Shown in pieces: positions 1 to 8,698 of a DNA stretch of 64,000 bases. A program made the position numbers and the translations under genes. The notes beneath the pieces were generated by a model, which worked only from the letters and a program-made list of their open reading frames with translations, searched no databases and was not told where the DNA came from. This stretch comes from Notolepis coatsorum. Its lineage: Eukaryota > Chordata > Actinopteri > Aulopiformes > Paralepididae. Position 1 is the stretch's first letter; the number at the start of each line of letters is the position of its first letter. The stretch covers positions 75,281,811 to 75,345,810 of the forward strand of contig OZ020589.1 in assembly GCA_963971535.1 (NCBI GenBank), read 5' to 3'.

Positions 1-238
1 GCCACAAACAATAGTATGAGTGATGAAGAGGACGAAGCGGAACATTTCGTTGCCCCGGAATAAAAAAAGGTTTTTACTTTGACTTTTTAGTACTTAAGTA
101 CATTTAAAAGTAGAAACTTTTATACTTTTACTCAAGTGTGTTTTTAGCCAGATACTCTGACTTTTACTTGAATACGATTTTGAGACGGTACCCATACTTT
201 CACTTAAGTATAATTTCTGGGTACTTTTTACACCCCTG
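1..238 (+). mobile_element. 3' end of a hAT-type DNA transposon
   Basis: The first 63 bases stay open in frame 1 and encode a short acidic tail (SMSDEEDEAEHFVAPE) followed by TAA, which looks like the extreme C terminus of a transposase. The stretch after it is rich in ACTTAAGTA and ends at CACCCCTG (231-238). Its reverse complement, CAGGGGTG, is a usual hAT terminus. The 5' part and the left target duplication lie outside the window, so the 8-bp duplication cannot be tested. Superfamily assignment is inference from the terminus and tail. Confidence 0.5.
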
Positions 239-462
239 GTAGCCAGCACCTCAACACTTGTACCATTGTACTATGTAATTCATGGCCGTGTGGAACTTGC
301 CAGGGATGATGACGTGCTTCTTGAATTCCTCTTCATTCCATACTAGGACAGGCCTTCATGACCACCCCCAGGTCAAATGTGTTGATAGTGTGTGGTTGCC
401 CAACACAACTGCACTGTCTGTAATGGGTTGGTTGGTGGGGGTGTAGAAGTCAACTGTAGATG
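239..462 (-). pseudogene. Fragment of an unidentified gene-like sequence, downstream part
   Basis: Read on the minus strand, this stretch gives protein-like sequence: VDFYTPTN, then after a frameshift INTFDLGVVMKAC, then KHVIIPGKFHTAMNYI. The style is that of an unnamed multicopy protein family I have seen in fish and invertebrate genomes, but I cannot name its function. The reading continues across the hAT insertion into 2584-2753. At least one stop and one frameshift are present, so it is not a working gene. Family assignment is weak and from memory only. Confidence 0.35.
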
Positions 463-789
463 TTCTAGATCAGGGGTGGGCAACTTTGTAGGGCCACAAA
501 ATGTCCACAATCAATCTGGGGGGCCGCATTGTTTATCGGCAGTCCCGCCAGTAGTACCCCATCACTCAAATAGCCCTAATAGTCACAAGGTATATAAACA
601 ATTATAATTTGTTGTAACTTTGTTTTTATTCCATTTCAAATGCATTTAGTAATGCAATTTCAACTTTATGAATTTATAAACAGCTGAATTTAAAAGTATT
701 GCTGTGTAACCCCATATATATACAAAAATTATCAATTATAATTAAGGCTTCTAATAAAATAAATGTATGAACTTAAAGCCCACTGCTCA

Positions 790-1057
790 ACAAACACAAA
801 GCAGCATTCCTGCTGCATTTCACTACAACAGTAAATCAAAAGTGCAATAATAAATGATTTTGTTAAATGTATAAACTTTTATCCTGCTACTAAACAAAAC
901 ATTATAACACTGAAATGCATGTTATGGATATGAAGCACTCAGGAATGTTTTGTTTAGTAGCAGGATAAAAGTGTATACATTTAACTAAATCATTTATTAT
1001 TGCATTTTTGATTTACTGTTGTAGTGAAATGCAGCAGGAATGCTGCTTTGTGTTTGT
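790..1057. repeat. Foldback inverted repeat inside the hAT element
   Basis: Two arms of about 115 bp (about 790-904 and 944-1057) are inverted copies of each other with few mismatches, separated by about 40 bp. Shared landmarks are GCAGCATTCCTGCTGCATTT in the left arm and its reverse complement in the right arm, plus the ATCCTGCTACTAAACAAAAC block. RNA or single-stranded DNA from here would form a long hairpin. It probably arose by inverted duplication of hAT internal sequence. Confidence 0.85.
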
Positions 1058-1197
1058 GTTATTAGTGTTATCTGAACACTACAAAAGTAAACAAGTAAAG
1101 TGCAAGTAAAGTAAAGTGCAATACTACATGCCTCCCATTGATCCTTTATCAAACTGGCATGACATTCACCCTCGCCCCACAGTGGGTCAATAATGGT

Positions 1198-1198
<1 letters not shown>

Positions 1199-1260
<62 letters not shown>
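1199..1260. repeat. (AAT)n microsatellite
   Basis: About 20 uninterrupted AAT units. Open frames across it are poly-Asn or poly-Ile artefacts. Confidence 0.95.
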
Positions 1261-1261
<1 letters not shown>

Positions 1262-1390
1262 GTCCCCTCTCTACACCTCTCCATCATCTCCCCCCTCTCT
1301 ACATCTCTTCATCATCTCTTCCCCCCTCTCTACACCTCTTCATCATCTCCTTCCCCCCCTCTACACCTCTTCATCATCTCCTCCCCCCCT
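1262..1390. repeat. CT-rich minisatellite, about four units
   Basis: About four tandem copies of a 30-34-bp unit built on CTCTACACCTCTTCATCATC with runs of C between them. Confidence 0.85.
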
Positions 1391-1511
1391 GTCTTTAATG
1401 AGACACTTGTGGTCTCTCCATTTGGCGCACAATAGCAGGAATGTCAACTTCAATGTTTGTGCATGCAATCTGCATCAGATGAAATAACGTTTCATCCGAC
1501 AGCCTGTTTCT

Positions 1512-2340
1512 CTACTTTGACTTGATGTGCTTCATGTTTGAGAAATTGCTCTCACATATGTATGTGCTCCCAAACATACTGGCCATAGAGAGGGCAAAGT
1601 CCCTGAGGAGTGGGAAGCGGGGCTCAGGTAGCAGTTTCCAAAATGAAATTCCCCTCTCATTTCTCTTTGCTTGAAAAAAAGGATCTGACTGTAGCTCGCA
1701 CAGTTCAAGCTGCAACGGTGGGGGCTGCTCTGACACCGTAGCGGTGAGGGGGCCGGCAAACAGCGCTATCCGTGACTGCATGCCGTTGAAATCTTCAAAC
1801 CGATCATTGAATTGCATTTGCAGTGTTTCAATGTCGCTCCTGTACTTTCCGACGGCTCAGCCATTGGATTTCTGTGTGTAGCTGCAAGTCGCCATAATCA
1901 GTGTCCATCTCTTCCAAAAAGGAGACAAACTTTCTATGGTTTAGTGACCTGTTGCCTCCACGAATTAGATTGGTAACCTTGGTAACCAAATCCATAACAT
2001 GGCTGTAGTAGTCAAGCTTCTTGGCACAGAGAGCCTCCTATATCAGATGAAAAAAAAGAAAAACGATTTAACGACTCTCGCATATAATTTGACTACACTC
2101 GACTCGCATTGGTCATTATAGTGACCCACAATAGATGGAAATTATGTTAGCGAACTTACCTGATGTATAATGCAGTGCAGCATTGGACACTCAACGCCAC
2201 TCTGCCATAGAAGCCCGGCGAATCCTGTGTGTTTTCCTTTCATTGCCGGTGCTCCATCGGTAACAACAGCCGACAGTTTATCAAAACCCCCATATTGCTG
2301 CACGGCACTTTCAACAGCGTTTCATATGTCCACACTAGGG
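1512..2340 (-). pseudogene. hAT transposase remnant with an intron
   Basis: On the minus strand the upstream part reads as LSAVVTDGAPAMKGKHTGF and then a cysteine-histidine stretch ending LHCIIHQ. It continues after 2037 with EALCAKKLDYYSHVMDLV and further down with GMQSRIALFAGPL and CESNFSNMKHIKSK, the C-terminal dimerisation region. This order is that of GTF2IRD2/ZBED-type hAT transposases. Between HQ and EA lies 2038-2159, which begins GTAAGT and ends ATAG, so a phase-0 intron of 122 bp is likely. A frameshift near 1840, and disruption near 2336 by another element's terminus, show that it is dead. Catalytic residues cannot be checked. Confidence 0.75.
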
Positions 2341-2500
2341 CTGACCCCTATTAGTCAAATAGTCGACTAATCGATCGAAAGGAGCCATAGTCGACTGCCA
2401 ACTCTTCTTAGTCGAATACAATACAAAAAAATAAAAAAATAAATAAAAAAAATAAAAATAAAAAAATAAAAAAAATTATAATTTTTTTTTTTTTTTTTTT
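2336..2500. mobile_element. Nested hAT-like terminus fragment and AT-rich tail
   Basis: TAGGGCTGACCCCTATTAG followed by TAGTCGACTAATCG is the style of another hAT family terminus. It interrupts the transposase remnant and runs into an A/T-rich stretch ending in poly-T. No matching second end or duplication was found, so this is only a fragment call. Confidence 0.45.
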
Positions 2501-2583
2501 TTTATTGGCCTGGGGCCGCATGGAACGTCGGTGAGGGCCGCATGCGGCCCGCGGGCCGCCAGTTGCCCCTCCCTGTTCTAGAT

Positions 2584-2753
2584 GTTCTTGAAATAATGCC
2601 ATTGAATCCAGGCACCTGCTGCTTAAACGTCTGCAGAGGAGATAGATGTAGTGCTGAGTGCTCTAACACTGAGGCATCATATGACCTTTGGTTTTCAGCT
2701 GGATGGTTAGTATAGTATGGAAGTATGGTGAAGTATAGTTGGTATGCTGTCCT
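2584..2753 (-). pseudogene. Fragment of an unidentified gene-like sequence, upstream part
   Basis: The minus strand begins after TTTGTTTCAG, an acceptor-like site at 2754-2755. It then reads in one frame through AYQLYFTILPYY, SYDASVLEHSALHLSPLQ and VPGFNGIISRT, up to the hAT target duplication. It joins in sense to 239-462. Together they look like part of one exon of a protein-coding sequence or an older element. Function is unknown. Confidence 0.35.
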
Positions 2754-3116
2754 CTGAAACAAATAAACTAAAGAGTACTACAGGTTAGGCACTTGGGGAA
2801 CAAATTTATTGTTCCAAAAGAGAGAGCTGGGGTGTCAGTGGGAAACTTGGCATGTGGTATGTCTTACCATGTTACTATTTTTCCCATGTTGGAGGTCAGA
2901 GTTGTATGGGGTATCATTTGTCTTTGAATGTTGTTTACTTAAAGAGTTATGTAATTTTTCCCCTTCAGTTTCGGGATATATGTAATAAAGGGTTAAATTA
3001 TTATTGCATAACAGCATGGAGAACATTTTTATTACAATATTATTTCCAATATGATCCTAAAATGTATCTTATCCAATGCACAACATTTGAGTAAAAAGGA
3101 AAAATAGAACCAAGAT
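2754..3116. other. No feature seen
   Basis: AT-rich unique-looking sequence with only short chance open frames. Confidence 0.5.
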
Positions 3117-3129
3117 GTGTTTGAATTTT

Positions 3130-3575
3130 TTTTTTTTTTTATCTTTCTTCCCCTCCTTTTTCCCGATTTTTCTCCCATCCCACCCTTCCTGGTTGTTGCG
3201 TACTTTCCCCTACTGTTGGTCCGGGAGACCGGAGACTGTCACATGCTTTCCTCCGACGCATGTCCAGCCTGGGGCAGGCCAACCTGGCCGCGCAGGTTCT
3301 CACCGGGGAGAGTGTGGCGTGTGGGAGGCCACACTATCTCTCCTCAGTTCCAACCCTCGCTGAGCAGGCGCCCCGACCGAACTGTGGGGGTCGCTGTCCA
3401 CAACGCCCAGGACCCACCCTTCAGCTTTCCCACCCCCTGATACAGCCAATTGTATCAGTGTGAGAGGCCAGCCAAGCTGATAGCAACACCGGGAGCTGGA
3501 TTCGAACAGGCGAATCCTAGTGTCTCCCGGTGTTGGTGACGAACGTAGTCTCCGTGCGCCACCTGCCCCCCCCCC
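3130..3575 (-). mobile_element. tRNA-derived SINE, copy 1
   Basis: Read on the minus strand it begins GGGGGGCAGGTGGCGCACGG with box A-like sequence and has a box B-like GTTCGAATCC. About 330 bp of body follows and it ends in an A-rich tail (poly-T at 3130 on the plus strand). It is flanked by a 13-bp duplication, GTGTTTGAATTTT, at 3117-3129 and 3576-3588. It is homologous along its length to 26570-27054. The SINE family name is not known to me. Confidence 0.85.
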
Positions 3576-3588
3576 GTGTTTGAATTTT

Positions 3589-4664
3589 AAAAATAACAAT
3601 TGTACTGAATTCCTTGGGTCAAACTAGTTTGGGAAAATGTTTTCATTTCATTTGTCTCTATATGTTCAAACGTTATGCTGTTTTCTTTTTCAGGTTTATT
3701 TATATATTGTATGTATGTAGTACTGTATTTATTTGTAGCTTTCTGTTGCACACTGGATACCAAGATGTAACTTATATTACTGTATAATCTGTGTTAGTCT
3801 ATAATGGCCAAGCACATGAACTCCATTATACTGGCATAGTACTTTATGGCACAGAACGGAGCGAAAGTATCCAGTAGGTGGCACTGTTACCCAATCCATT
3901 GGCCTTGAAACTCAGAACACAGAACACAGAATGTGTGCTCTTCTCCCTGGCAACCTACAACTGTTCTGCCGACCTTCCTTACTAAACTGTGGCAATGAGG
4001 AGGTACACCGAGGTTTAGGTACAGTCTAGGCCTACCAGGTACTGTACACAAGGTTGACCCGAGTATACCCAGCACCAGCAGCCATTTCAAGTTTGTTCTT
4101 AAAACAAAAGAAAATGATCGTGTGTTGTCGTTTTTGTATCGAATGATGCTTTTATTATCATAAGTGTGCTTAAATCTGGGATGAGAGATACGGCTGTAGG
4201 ATGAGAGAGATTGATGAGCGTGTAATGAATAATATAATCCTTCATAAAACCCCTAAGCTGACAAGATACCGCTTTTTGCTTTGACAAACGCATTCCAAAA
4301 CCGAATGTGCTCTGGGCTTCGCGGCGGGTTCTTGAAGTGCAGTGTATCGCCGTGGCTTCAGATGACACTTAGAAAACAGTGAGCTTATAGTTGGTAAAAA
4401 TTGATATTTTCCAAAGCACTTGGAGCACATGGGACTACACACCATTCCCTTCGAAGTTAAGCATGGAGCCTGAGACAACTGCGGTGGTTGCTAGGAGACG
4501 GGTCTCTTCAGCGACTCTACCATAAGCTTCCTGGCTAGCCATGCTGTGCCATGTGGATCAGTCTCTTCACGTGATAGAGGAGAGACAGACAATCATTAAA
4601 GAGATAAAATGAGAGTAAGCAAGTGACACAGACCAATAATATCCAATAATATCATCATGAAGAA
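3589..4664. other. No gene seen; unique-looking spacer
   Basis: Mixed composition, short chance frames only. A 5S-rRNA-like string near 4440-4520 was considered and rejected. Confidence 0.5.
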
Positions 4665-4951
4665 CCAGTGTGTTTGTGTGTATGTGTGTACGTACGTGTG
4701 TGTGTGCGTGCGTGTGTGCATGGTTGCATGTGCCTCCAGTATGTGCGTTGCACGTGTTTGGGAATCAGGGTGTTATCTCTAGCATTTGTTGTGGTGCCAG
4801 AGTTGGGCTCCACTGGCACAGCTGCTCCCATAAAAAATGTTGATACCCCGGCCCCCAATAAGTCGGCGATGCCGAGTGCGCTGTTTTACTGAGATTAAAT
4901 CCCTCTGGCCTGTTTGCAGTAAAAAAATTAAATAAAAATAAGAATCTCTCT

Positions 4952-4983
<32 letters not shown>

Positions 4984-5024
4984 CACACACACTCTTGGTC
5001 TCTTCCCCCTTCTCCCTCCCTGTT

Positions 5025-5099
<75 letters not shown>

Positions 5100-5300
5100 C
5101 TGACTCTTTCCACCACTCCCTGTTTTCTCTGTTTCACTATACACTTCGCATTAAGCTCTCTCTCTTCCCACATCTCCCCCTCCTCTCCCGTTCACCCTCT
5201 GTTTCTCTCTCTCCTCGTGCTCTCTCTCGCTTCCCACTCTAACTTTGTTTGCCTCTCCCCCTCATTCTCATTCTCCTCCCCACTTCCTTCCTCCCTCCAG
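4665..5300. repeat. Microsatellite cluster: (GT)n, (CA)n and (TTTC)n, then CT-rich DNA
   Basis: GT-rich repeat at about 4669-4727. GCAC units running into (CA)n at about 4952-4992. About 18 TTTC units at 5026-5098, then CT-rich sequence to about 5300. The Lys/Arg- and Leu/Ser-rich open frames here are artefacts. Confidence 0.9.
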
Positions 5301-5379
5301 TGACCCAGACTCAGAGAGACGTGGGTCATTGAGTTCGATCATGCGCATTCCTTACAGCGGGCTGGTTTAGAAAAATAAA

Positions 5380-5525
5380 ATAATAATAATAATAAAGAAA
5401 AGAAAGAAAAAAAAACACACTCGTCAAATCTTTATTTATTTATTTGAAATTTAATAAATCTGTGGGGGGGGGGGGGGGGGGGGGGGGGGTTAGGTAGGCG
5501 GGTTGGGGGGGGGGGGGGGGGGTTG
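5380..5525. repeat. A-rich tract and two poly-G runs
   Basis: (AAT)n and A-rich sequence is followed by two G runs of about 20-25 at 5465-5490 and 5505-5522, unusual for assembled DNA. It lies just beyond the stop of the LINE fragment and may be that element's 3' tail (minus orientation) plus slippage. Confidence 0.7.
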
Positions 5526-5553
5526 TACATTGGAGGGGGTTGGGTTTGGACAT

Positions 5554-5803
5554 TTACCGGGGCCAGTTTTGAATTGCAGTCTCCCGTAGGTGCTCTTTGA
5601 GAGTGGTTTTGAAGGTGGGTAGTGATTCACATTCCTTTACAGCTGTGGGTAGGGCGTTCCACATAGATGTGGCATAATTGCGAAACGTGTTTAGTCCCTT
5701 GTTTGAGCCGAATCTGGGTTTAACATGATTTTTGGAGCTCCCTCTGGTGTTGTAGTCGTGGTATTCACTGACCTTTGGGAAGTATTTTTACATGTACATG
5801 GGT
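5554..5803 (-). pseudogene. C-terminal end of a LINE ORF2 (L2/CR1-type)
   Basis: A single minus-strand frame of about 80 codons ends at TAA (5554-5556). It contains YNTRGSSKNHVKPRFGSN, then SMWNALPTAVKE and LPTFKTTLKEHL. A basic strip, a WN-LP motif and a final FK-LK helix are typical of the C terminus of Jockey-superfamily LINE proteins. All upstream RT and endonuclease sequence is missing, as in a 5'-truncated insertion. Confidence 0.65.
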
Positions 5804-5818
5804 ACCTTAGTGGTGTAG

Positions 5819-6186
5819 TGTTACGATAGGTGGGTAGTGAGGGTAGACGAAGCAAACACAGGTAGCGGACCGGAATGGAGGAGGCAGAGACGGCAGGATA
5901 CGTGTAAACAGACTTTACTGAACACTACTCACAAGCGCATATTTACAAACAGCAAGGCACGGGGGTACACAGGAGAAACTACGAGAAGGGTAACACTGAG
6001 GACTTGGAGGAAATGGCACCACAAGGAAGTGAGGACAGACAGAACCTAAATACCCAAACTAATTAACAATCAAGAACACCTGGCCAACACAGAATCATAA
6101 CACAACCTAGATAATAAAGCAATGACAAACTAAACACAACTAGACACTACGGCAATGACACAAAACAACACAACAGGGGGGTGACA
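5819..6186 (-). mobile_element. Probable solo Gypsy LTR
   Basis: On the minus strand it begins TGTCACCCCCCTGTTG and ends CTATCGTAACA, the TG...CA limits and CGTAACA end common to Ty3/Gypsy LTRs and matching the end of the LTR at 48281-50826. A TATTTAGG promoter-like site and CAGTAAAGTC lie in plausible order. No matching 5-bp duplication was found, so the limits are approximate. Confidence 0.55.
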
Positions 6187-6250
6187 TCACACATAGACAG
6201 GGGTGGCCCAGGACAACAGAACATTGCAAATTAAATCCACAATGTGTAAC

Positions 6251-6618
6251 TATTACGTAACCATTGACTACAGGAAGGCTCGTTATCTGGTCAATGTTAC
6301 ATAATAAAGAGACGGTAGCCAAAGTATCTAAATAAAGAATATTTAATGTATAATTACCATGGTTTTGTAATCAAAATGAACATCAAATAATAAACAGACA
6401 AACACAGAACTATACAGACAGGATCAGCACCAGACGGAAGGGATGACAGACTACTTATATACAGGGGAATGACGAGACAACACACACCTGGGGTAATGGT
6501 AATTGGGTACACCTGGGGGAAAACAATAGGGACTACACACCATGAGGACTACATCTAGACATGACGACTCACATTAGGAGCGCCTGATCAGGGCACAAAC
6601 ATATACCCCCACATAACA
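6251..6618 (-). mobile_element. 3' LTR of the integrase-first Gypsy element
   Basis: 368 bp, nearly identical to 18787-19158. On the minus strand it begins TGTTATGTGGGGG and ends ACGTAATA. A TATATAAG box lies at about 6456-6463 and an ATTAAA polyadenylation signal lies further down the minus strand (about 6340). The end TA rather than CA is unusual but is fixed by the GTAAC duplication. Confidence 0.93.
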
Positions 6619-6987
6619 CCCCCCCCCTCAAATATTATATAGTGAAATGGGGAAATGGACATAAACAAGGAAAACCGTACGTAAAAAGATAGCGGTCGAT
6701 AAATGGGGAACCCTGATGTAAACAAGACGAAAGTCGCCCTCCGGTCCGCATCCCCCCAACAACTGTGCATATTGCGCTGCACCGCACTGCACTCTGCAAT
6801 CCGTCAATAAAGTCCTTGATCAACCAGGTAAGGAGAATGGGCAGCCTCAGCCTTACTCCTCATCACTCCCGACTCCTGGAACACAGAGCAAAATCAACAA
6901 AAAGCAAAAACAAAACAACAACACCTCTCACACAACCCCCCCCCCCCCCAGAAGAAACACAGCACAAACCCCACACCCCACCACTGA
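6619..6987 (-). other. Polypurine tract and 3' untranslated part of the Gypsy element, with a LINE/SINE tail
   Basis: On the minus strand GAGGGGGGGGG abuts the 3' LTR (6619-6630), a polypurine tract for plus-strand priming. Plus-strand sequence at about 6695-6815 (ACCCTGATGTAAACAAGAC to CAATAAAGTC) is homologous to the reverse complement of about 50017-50140, so a retroelement tail is embedded here. Confidence 0.7.
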
Positions 6988-7616
6988 CTACAGTCGTGAC
7001 AACGCGTCGGCCAACACATTGTCCTTGCCCTTTACATGTACCACCTCCACATCAAAGGCTTGCAGGAAGAGGCTCCAGCGCATCAACCGCTGGCTCGAAT
7101 TCGGCATCCTGCCTATAAAGACCAATGGGTTGTGGTCCGTGTAAATTCTAATAGGTGATTGAGAGGAGCCGACATACACCTCAAAATGGGAGAGGGCCAG
7201 AATCAAAGCCAATGCCTCCTTCTCGATGGTCGAGTAGCTCTAAACTTAAACTTCCTGGAGAAGTACAACACCGGGTGCTCAATACCTCCGTCATCATCCA
7301 GCAAGAGCACTGCGCCAGCGCTCAACTCGCTAGCATCCACCGCCAATTTAAAAGGCCTCGTGAACACAGGCACCGCAAAGACAGGGGCACTGACCAGAAT
7401 GGACTTCAACTGTTAAAACGTGAAGGAACACCTAGGCGTCCACTGAAACGGGATCTTCGGGCTCAGCAGATCTGTAAGGGGAGAGGCTACCGCCGAAAAG
7501 TTCCTACAAAACCCCCTATAATACCCCGTCATCCCCAGAAAGCACCGGAGATCCCGACATGTAGCTGGCTCTGGGAAACCAAATATAGCCTCCACCTTAG
7601 AATGGACAGGGCGGAC
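6988..7616 (-). pseudogene. pol: Gypsy pol: RT C-terminal part and RNase H
   Basis: This is the downstream half of pol, separated from 14739-15705 by the LINE. It reads VEAIFGFPEPATCRDLRCFL and GMTGYYRGFCRNFS (RT thumb/connection), then FKLAVDASELSAGAVL (first RNase H aspartate). Next come EALALILAL (the acidic residue), YTDHNPLVFI and VKGKDNVLADALSRL before the stop at 6988. These are the usual Ty3/Gypsy RNase H landmarks. Frame changes near 7410 and 7205 break the reading. No chromodomain or integrase follows, which confirms that integrase lies upstream. Confidence 0.88.
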
Positions 7617-7789
7617 GAGTAGCGGAGCTGAGCGATCATGGAGTAGACGTGTTTCACATGAGCTCCCTTCTACCGTGCTGAATATACGTTTCTCCCCATT
7701 AGTCTTTATTTTATTTTTATTTGTTTTTTATCTGTTTGCTAGGTCGTCGTGTTTAGTATACATTCATCGACTTTTTTCGACTTTCTACG

Positions 7790-8698
7790 ATGACGGGGGT
7801 GGAAACCAGAGCCATGACTGCCCCAACCAGCAAACCATCACCGCCGGGCCTGGCCGCACCGTCGCCCGTTGTCGGGGAGTTAAGCGAAGCTGTGCTCTTG
7901 GTCATGACCAAGCTACACGCAGACTCTGAGACACGCATCGCTGAAGCACAGAAGAAAGTGTTGGCGGATTTTTGTGTCAGCCTCCGTCGTGAGATATCAG
8001 AAGAAATACGGCTGGCGGTAGTACCGCTGACAGACAAGATGGAGACGATGCACGCTGTCTCCTCGGCTAATGCTAACGAACTAGCCATGCTAACGACGGA
8101 GGTATCATTACAGTGCGAGAAGATGGCGGGTCTCGAATCCGCCCTGCTGGCTAGGCAGGCTGAAGTCAACAAACTACAGTCGGCAATGGAGGAGATGCAG
8201 TCCCGGGATAGACGCCACAACGTCAGGATTGTTGGAGTACCGGAGACCAGCGGTGAAGGCCGTCTCTCTGAGACCGTGCCCGAACTGCTGCAGAAAATAC
8301 TAGGGACGGACGTCCTCCCTTCGCCTCCTATCTGTGAATCGGCCTACAGAGCGGGCAGGTTTTCTCCCGGCGTGAACAAAGAACCGAGGCCCATCATAGT
8401 CAAGCTGAACAGACTCCAGCAGAGAGAACTCATCATGCGGTCGGCTCGTACCAGAAGGGGTAATCTGAGGCTTGGCGATCACAAAGTGGCCATTTTCGAA
8501 GACTTTACACCGGAGGTTCAAGCACAGAGAGGCGAATACAAGGTGGTCCTGACTAAGCTATGGAAACTAGGCCTGAGGCCCACGTTATTCGCTCCCGCGA
8601 AATTATCTGTGTTGGAAAAGGTCGGTGGTCAGCGTTTGTTTTGGTCGTTGGCTAAAGCGAAGGAATATCTCGCGGAGATACCCGAGTCTGTTGCTTGA
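7790..8698 (+). CDS. LINE ORF1 protein, L1 ORF1p-like, intact
   Basis: 302 codons, ATG to TGA, no break. The N-terminal 100 or so residues are Pro/Ala/Thr-rich and then helical. Residues about 65-145 have the heptad-like Leu/Val pattern of a trimerising coiled coil. DRRHNVRIVGVPE at about 140 opens the RNA-recognition-like domain typical of L1 ORF1p (transposase-22 family). RPIIVKLNRLQQRELIMRSA and LRLGDHKVAIFEDFTPEVQA mark the end of that domain and the C-terminal domain. It would bind LINE RNA as a chaperone in the ribonucleoprotein. It is followed by a 1.74-kb spacer rather than an immediate ORF2. Confidence 0.9.
   Translation: MTGVETRAMTAPTSKPSPPGLAAPSPVVGELSEAVLLVMTKLHADSETRIAEAQKKVLADFCVSLRREISEEIRLAVVPLTDKMETMHAVSSANANELAMLTTEVSLQCEKMAGLESALLARQAEVNKLQSAMEEMQSRDRRHNVRIVGVPETSGEGRLSETVPELLQKILGTDVLPSPPICESAYRAGRFSPGVNKEPRPIIVKLNRLQQRELIMRSARTRRGNLRLGDHKVAIFEDFTPEVQAQRGEYKVVLTKLWKLGLRPTLFAPAKLSVLEKVGGQRLFWSLAKAKEYLAEIPESVA

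Larger units (their letters stand above)
471..2575 (-). mobile_element. Complete hAT transposon (GTF2IRD2/ZBED-like transposase lineage), degenerate
   Basis: The element starts CAGGGGTGGGCAACT at 471 and ends AGTTGCCCCTCCCTG at 2575, near-perfect terminal inverted repeats. It is flanked by an exact 8-bp duplication, TTCTAGAT, at 463-470 and 2576-2583, the hAT signature. The minus strand carries transposase remnants at 1512-2340. The body also holds a foldback inverted repeat (790-1057), an (AAT)n tract, a CT-rich minisatellite and a nested hAT-like terminus at 2336. It landed inside the gene-like fragment at 239-462 and 2584-2753. Confidence 0.9.

Noticed and set aside
4440..4520. 5S rRNA-like string (CGAAGTTAAGC with flanking pieces)
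   Set aside because: Only a short core resembles 5S rRNA; the internal control region and the rest of the fold are not recognisable.
7155..7622. Plus-strand 155-codon frame
   Set aside because: It is the antisense of the Gypsy RT/RNase H region, which has the conserved motifs on the minus strand.
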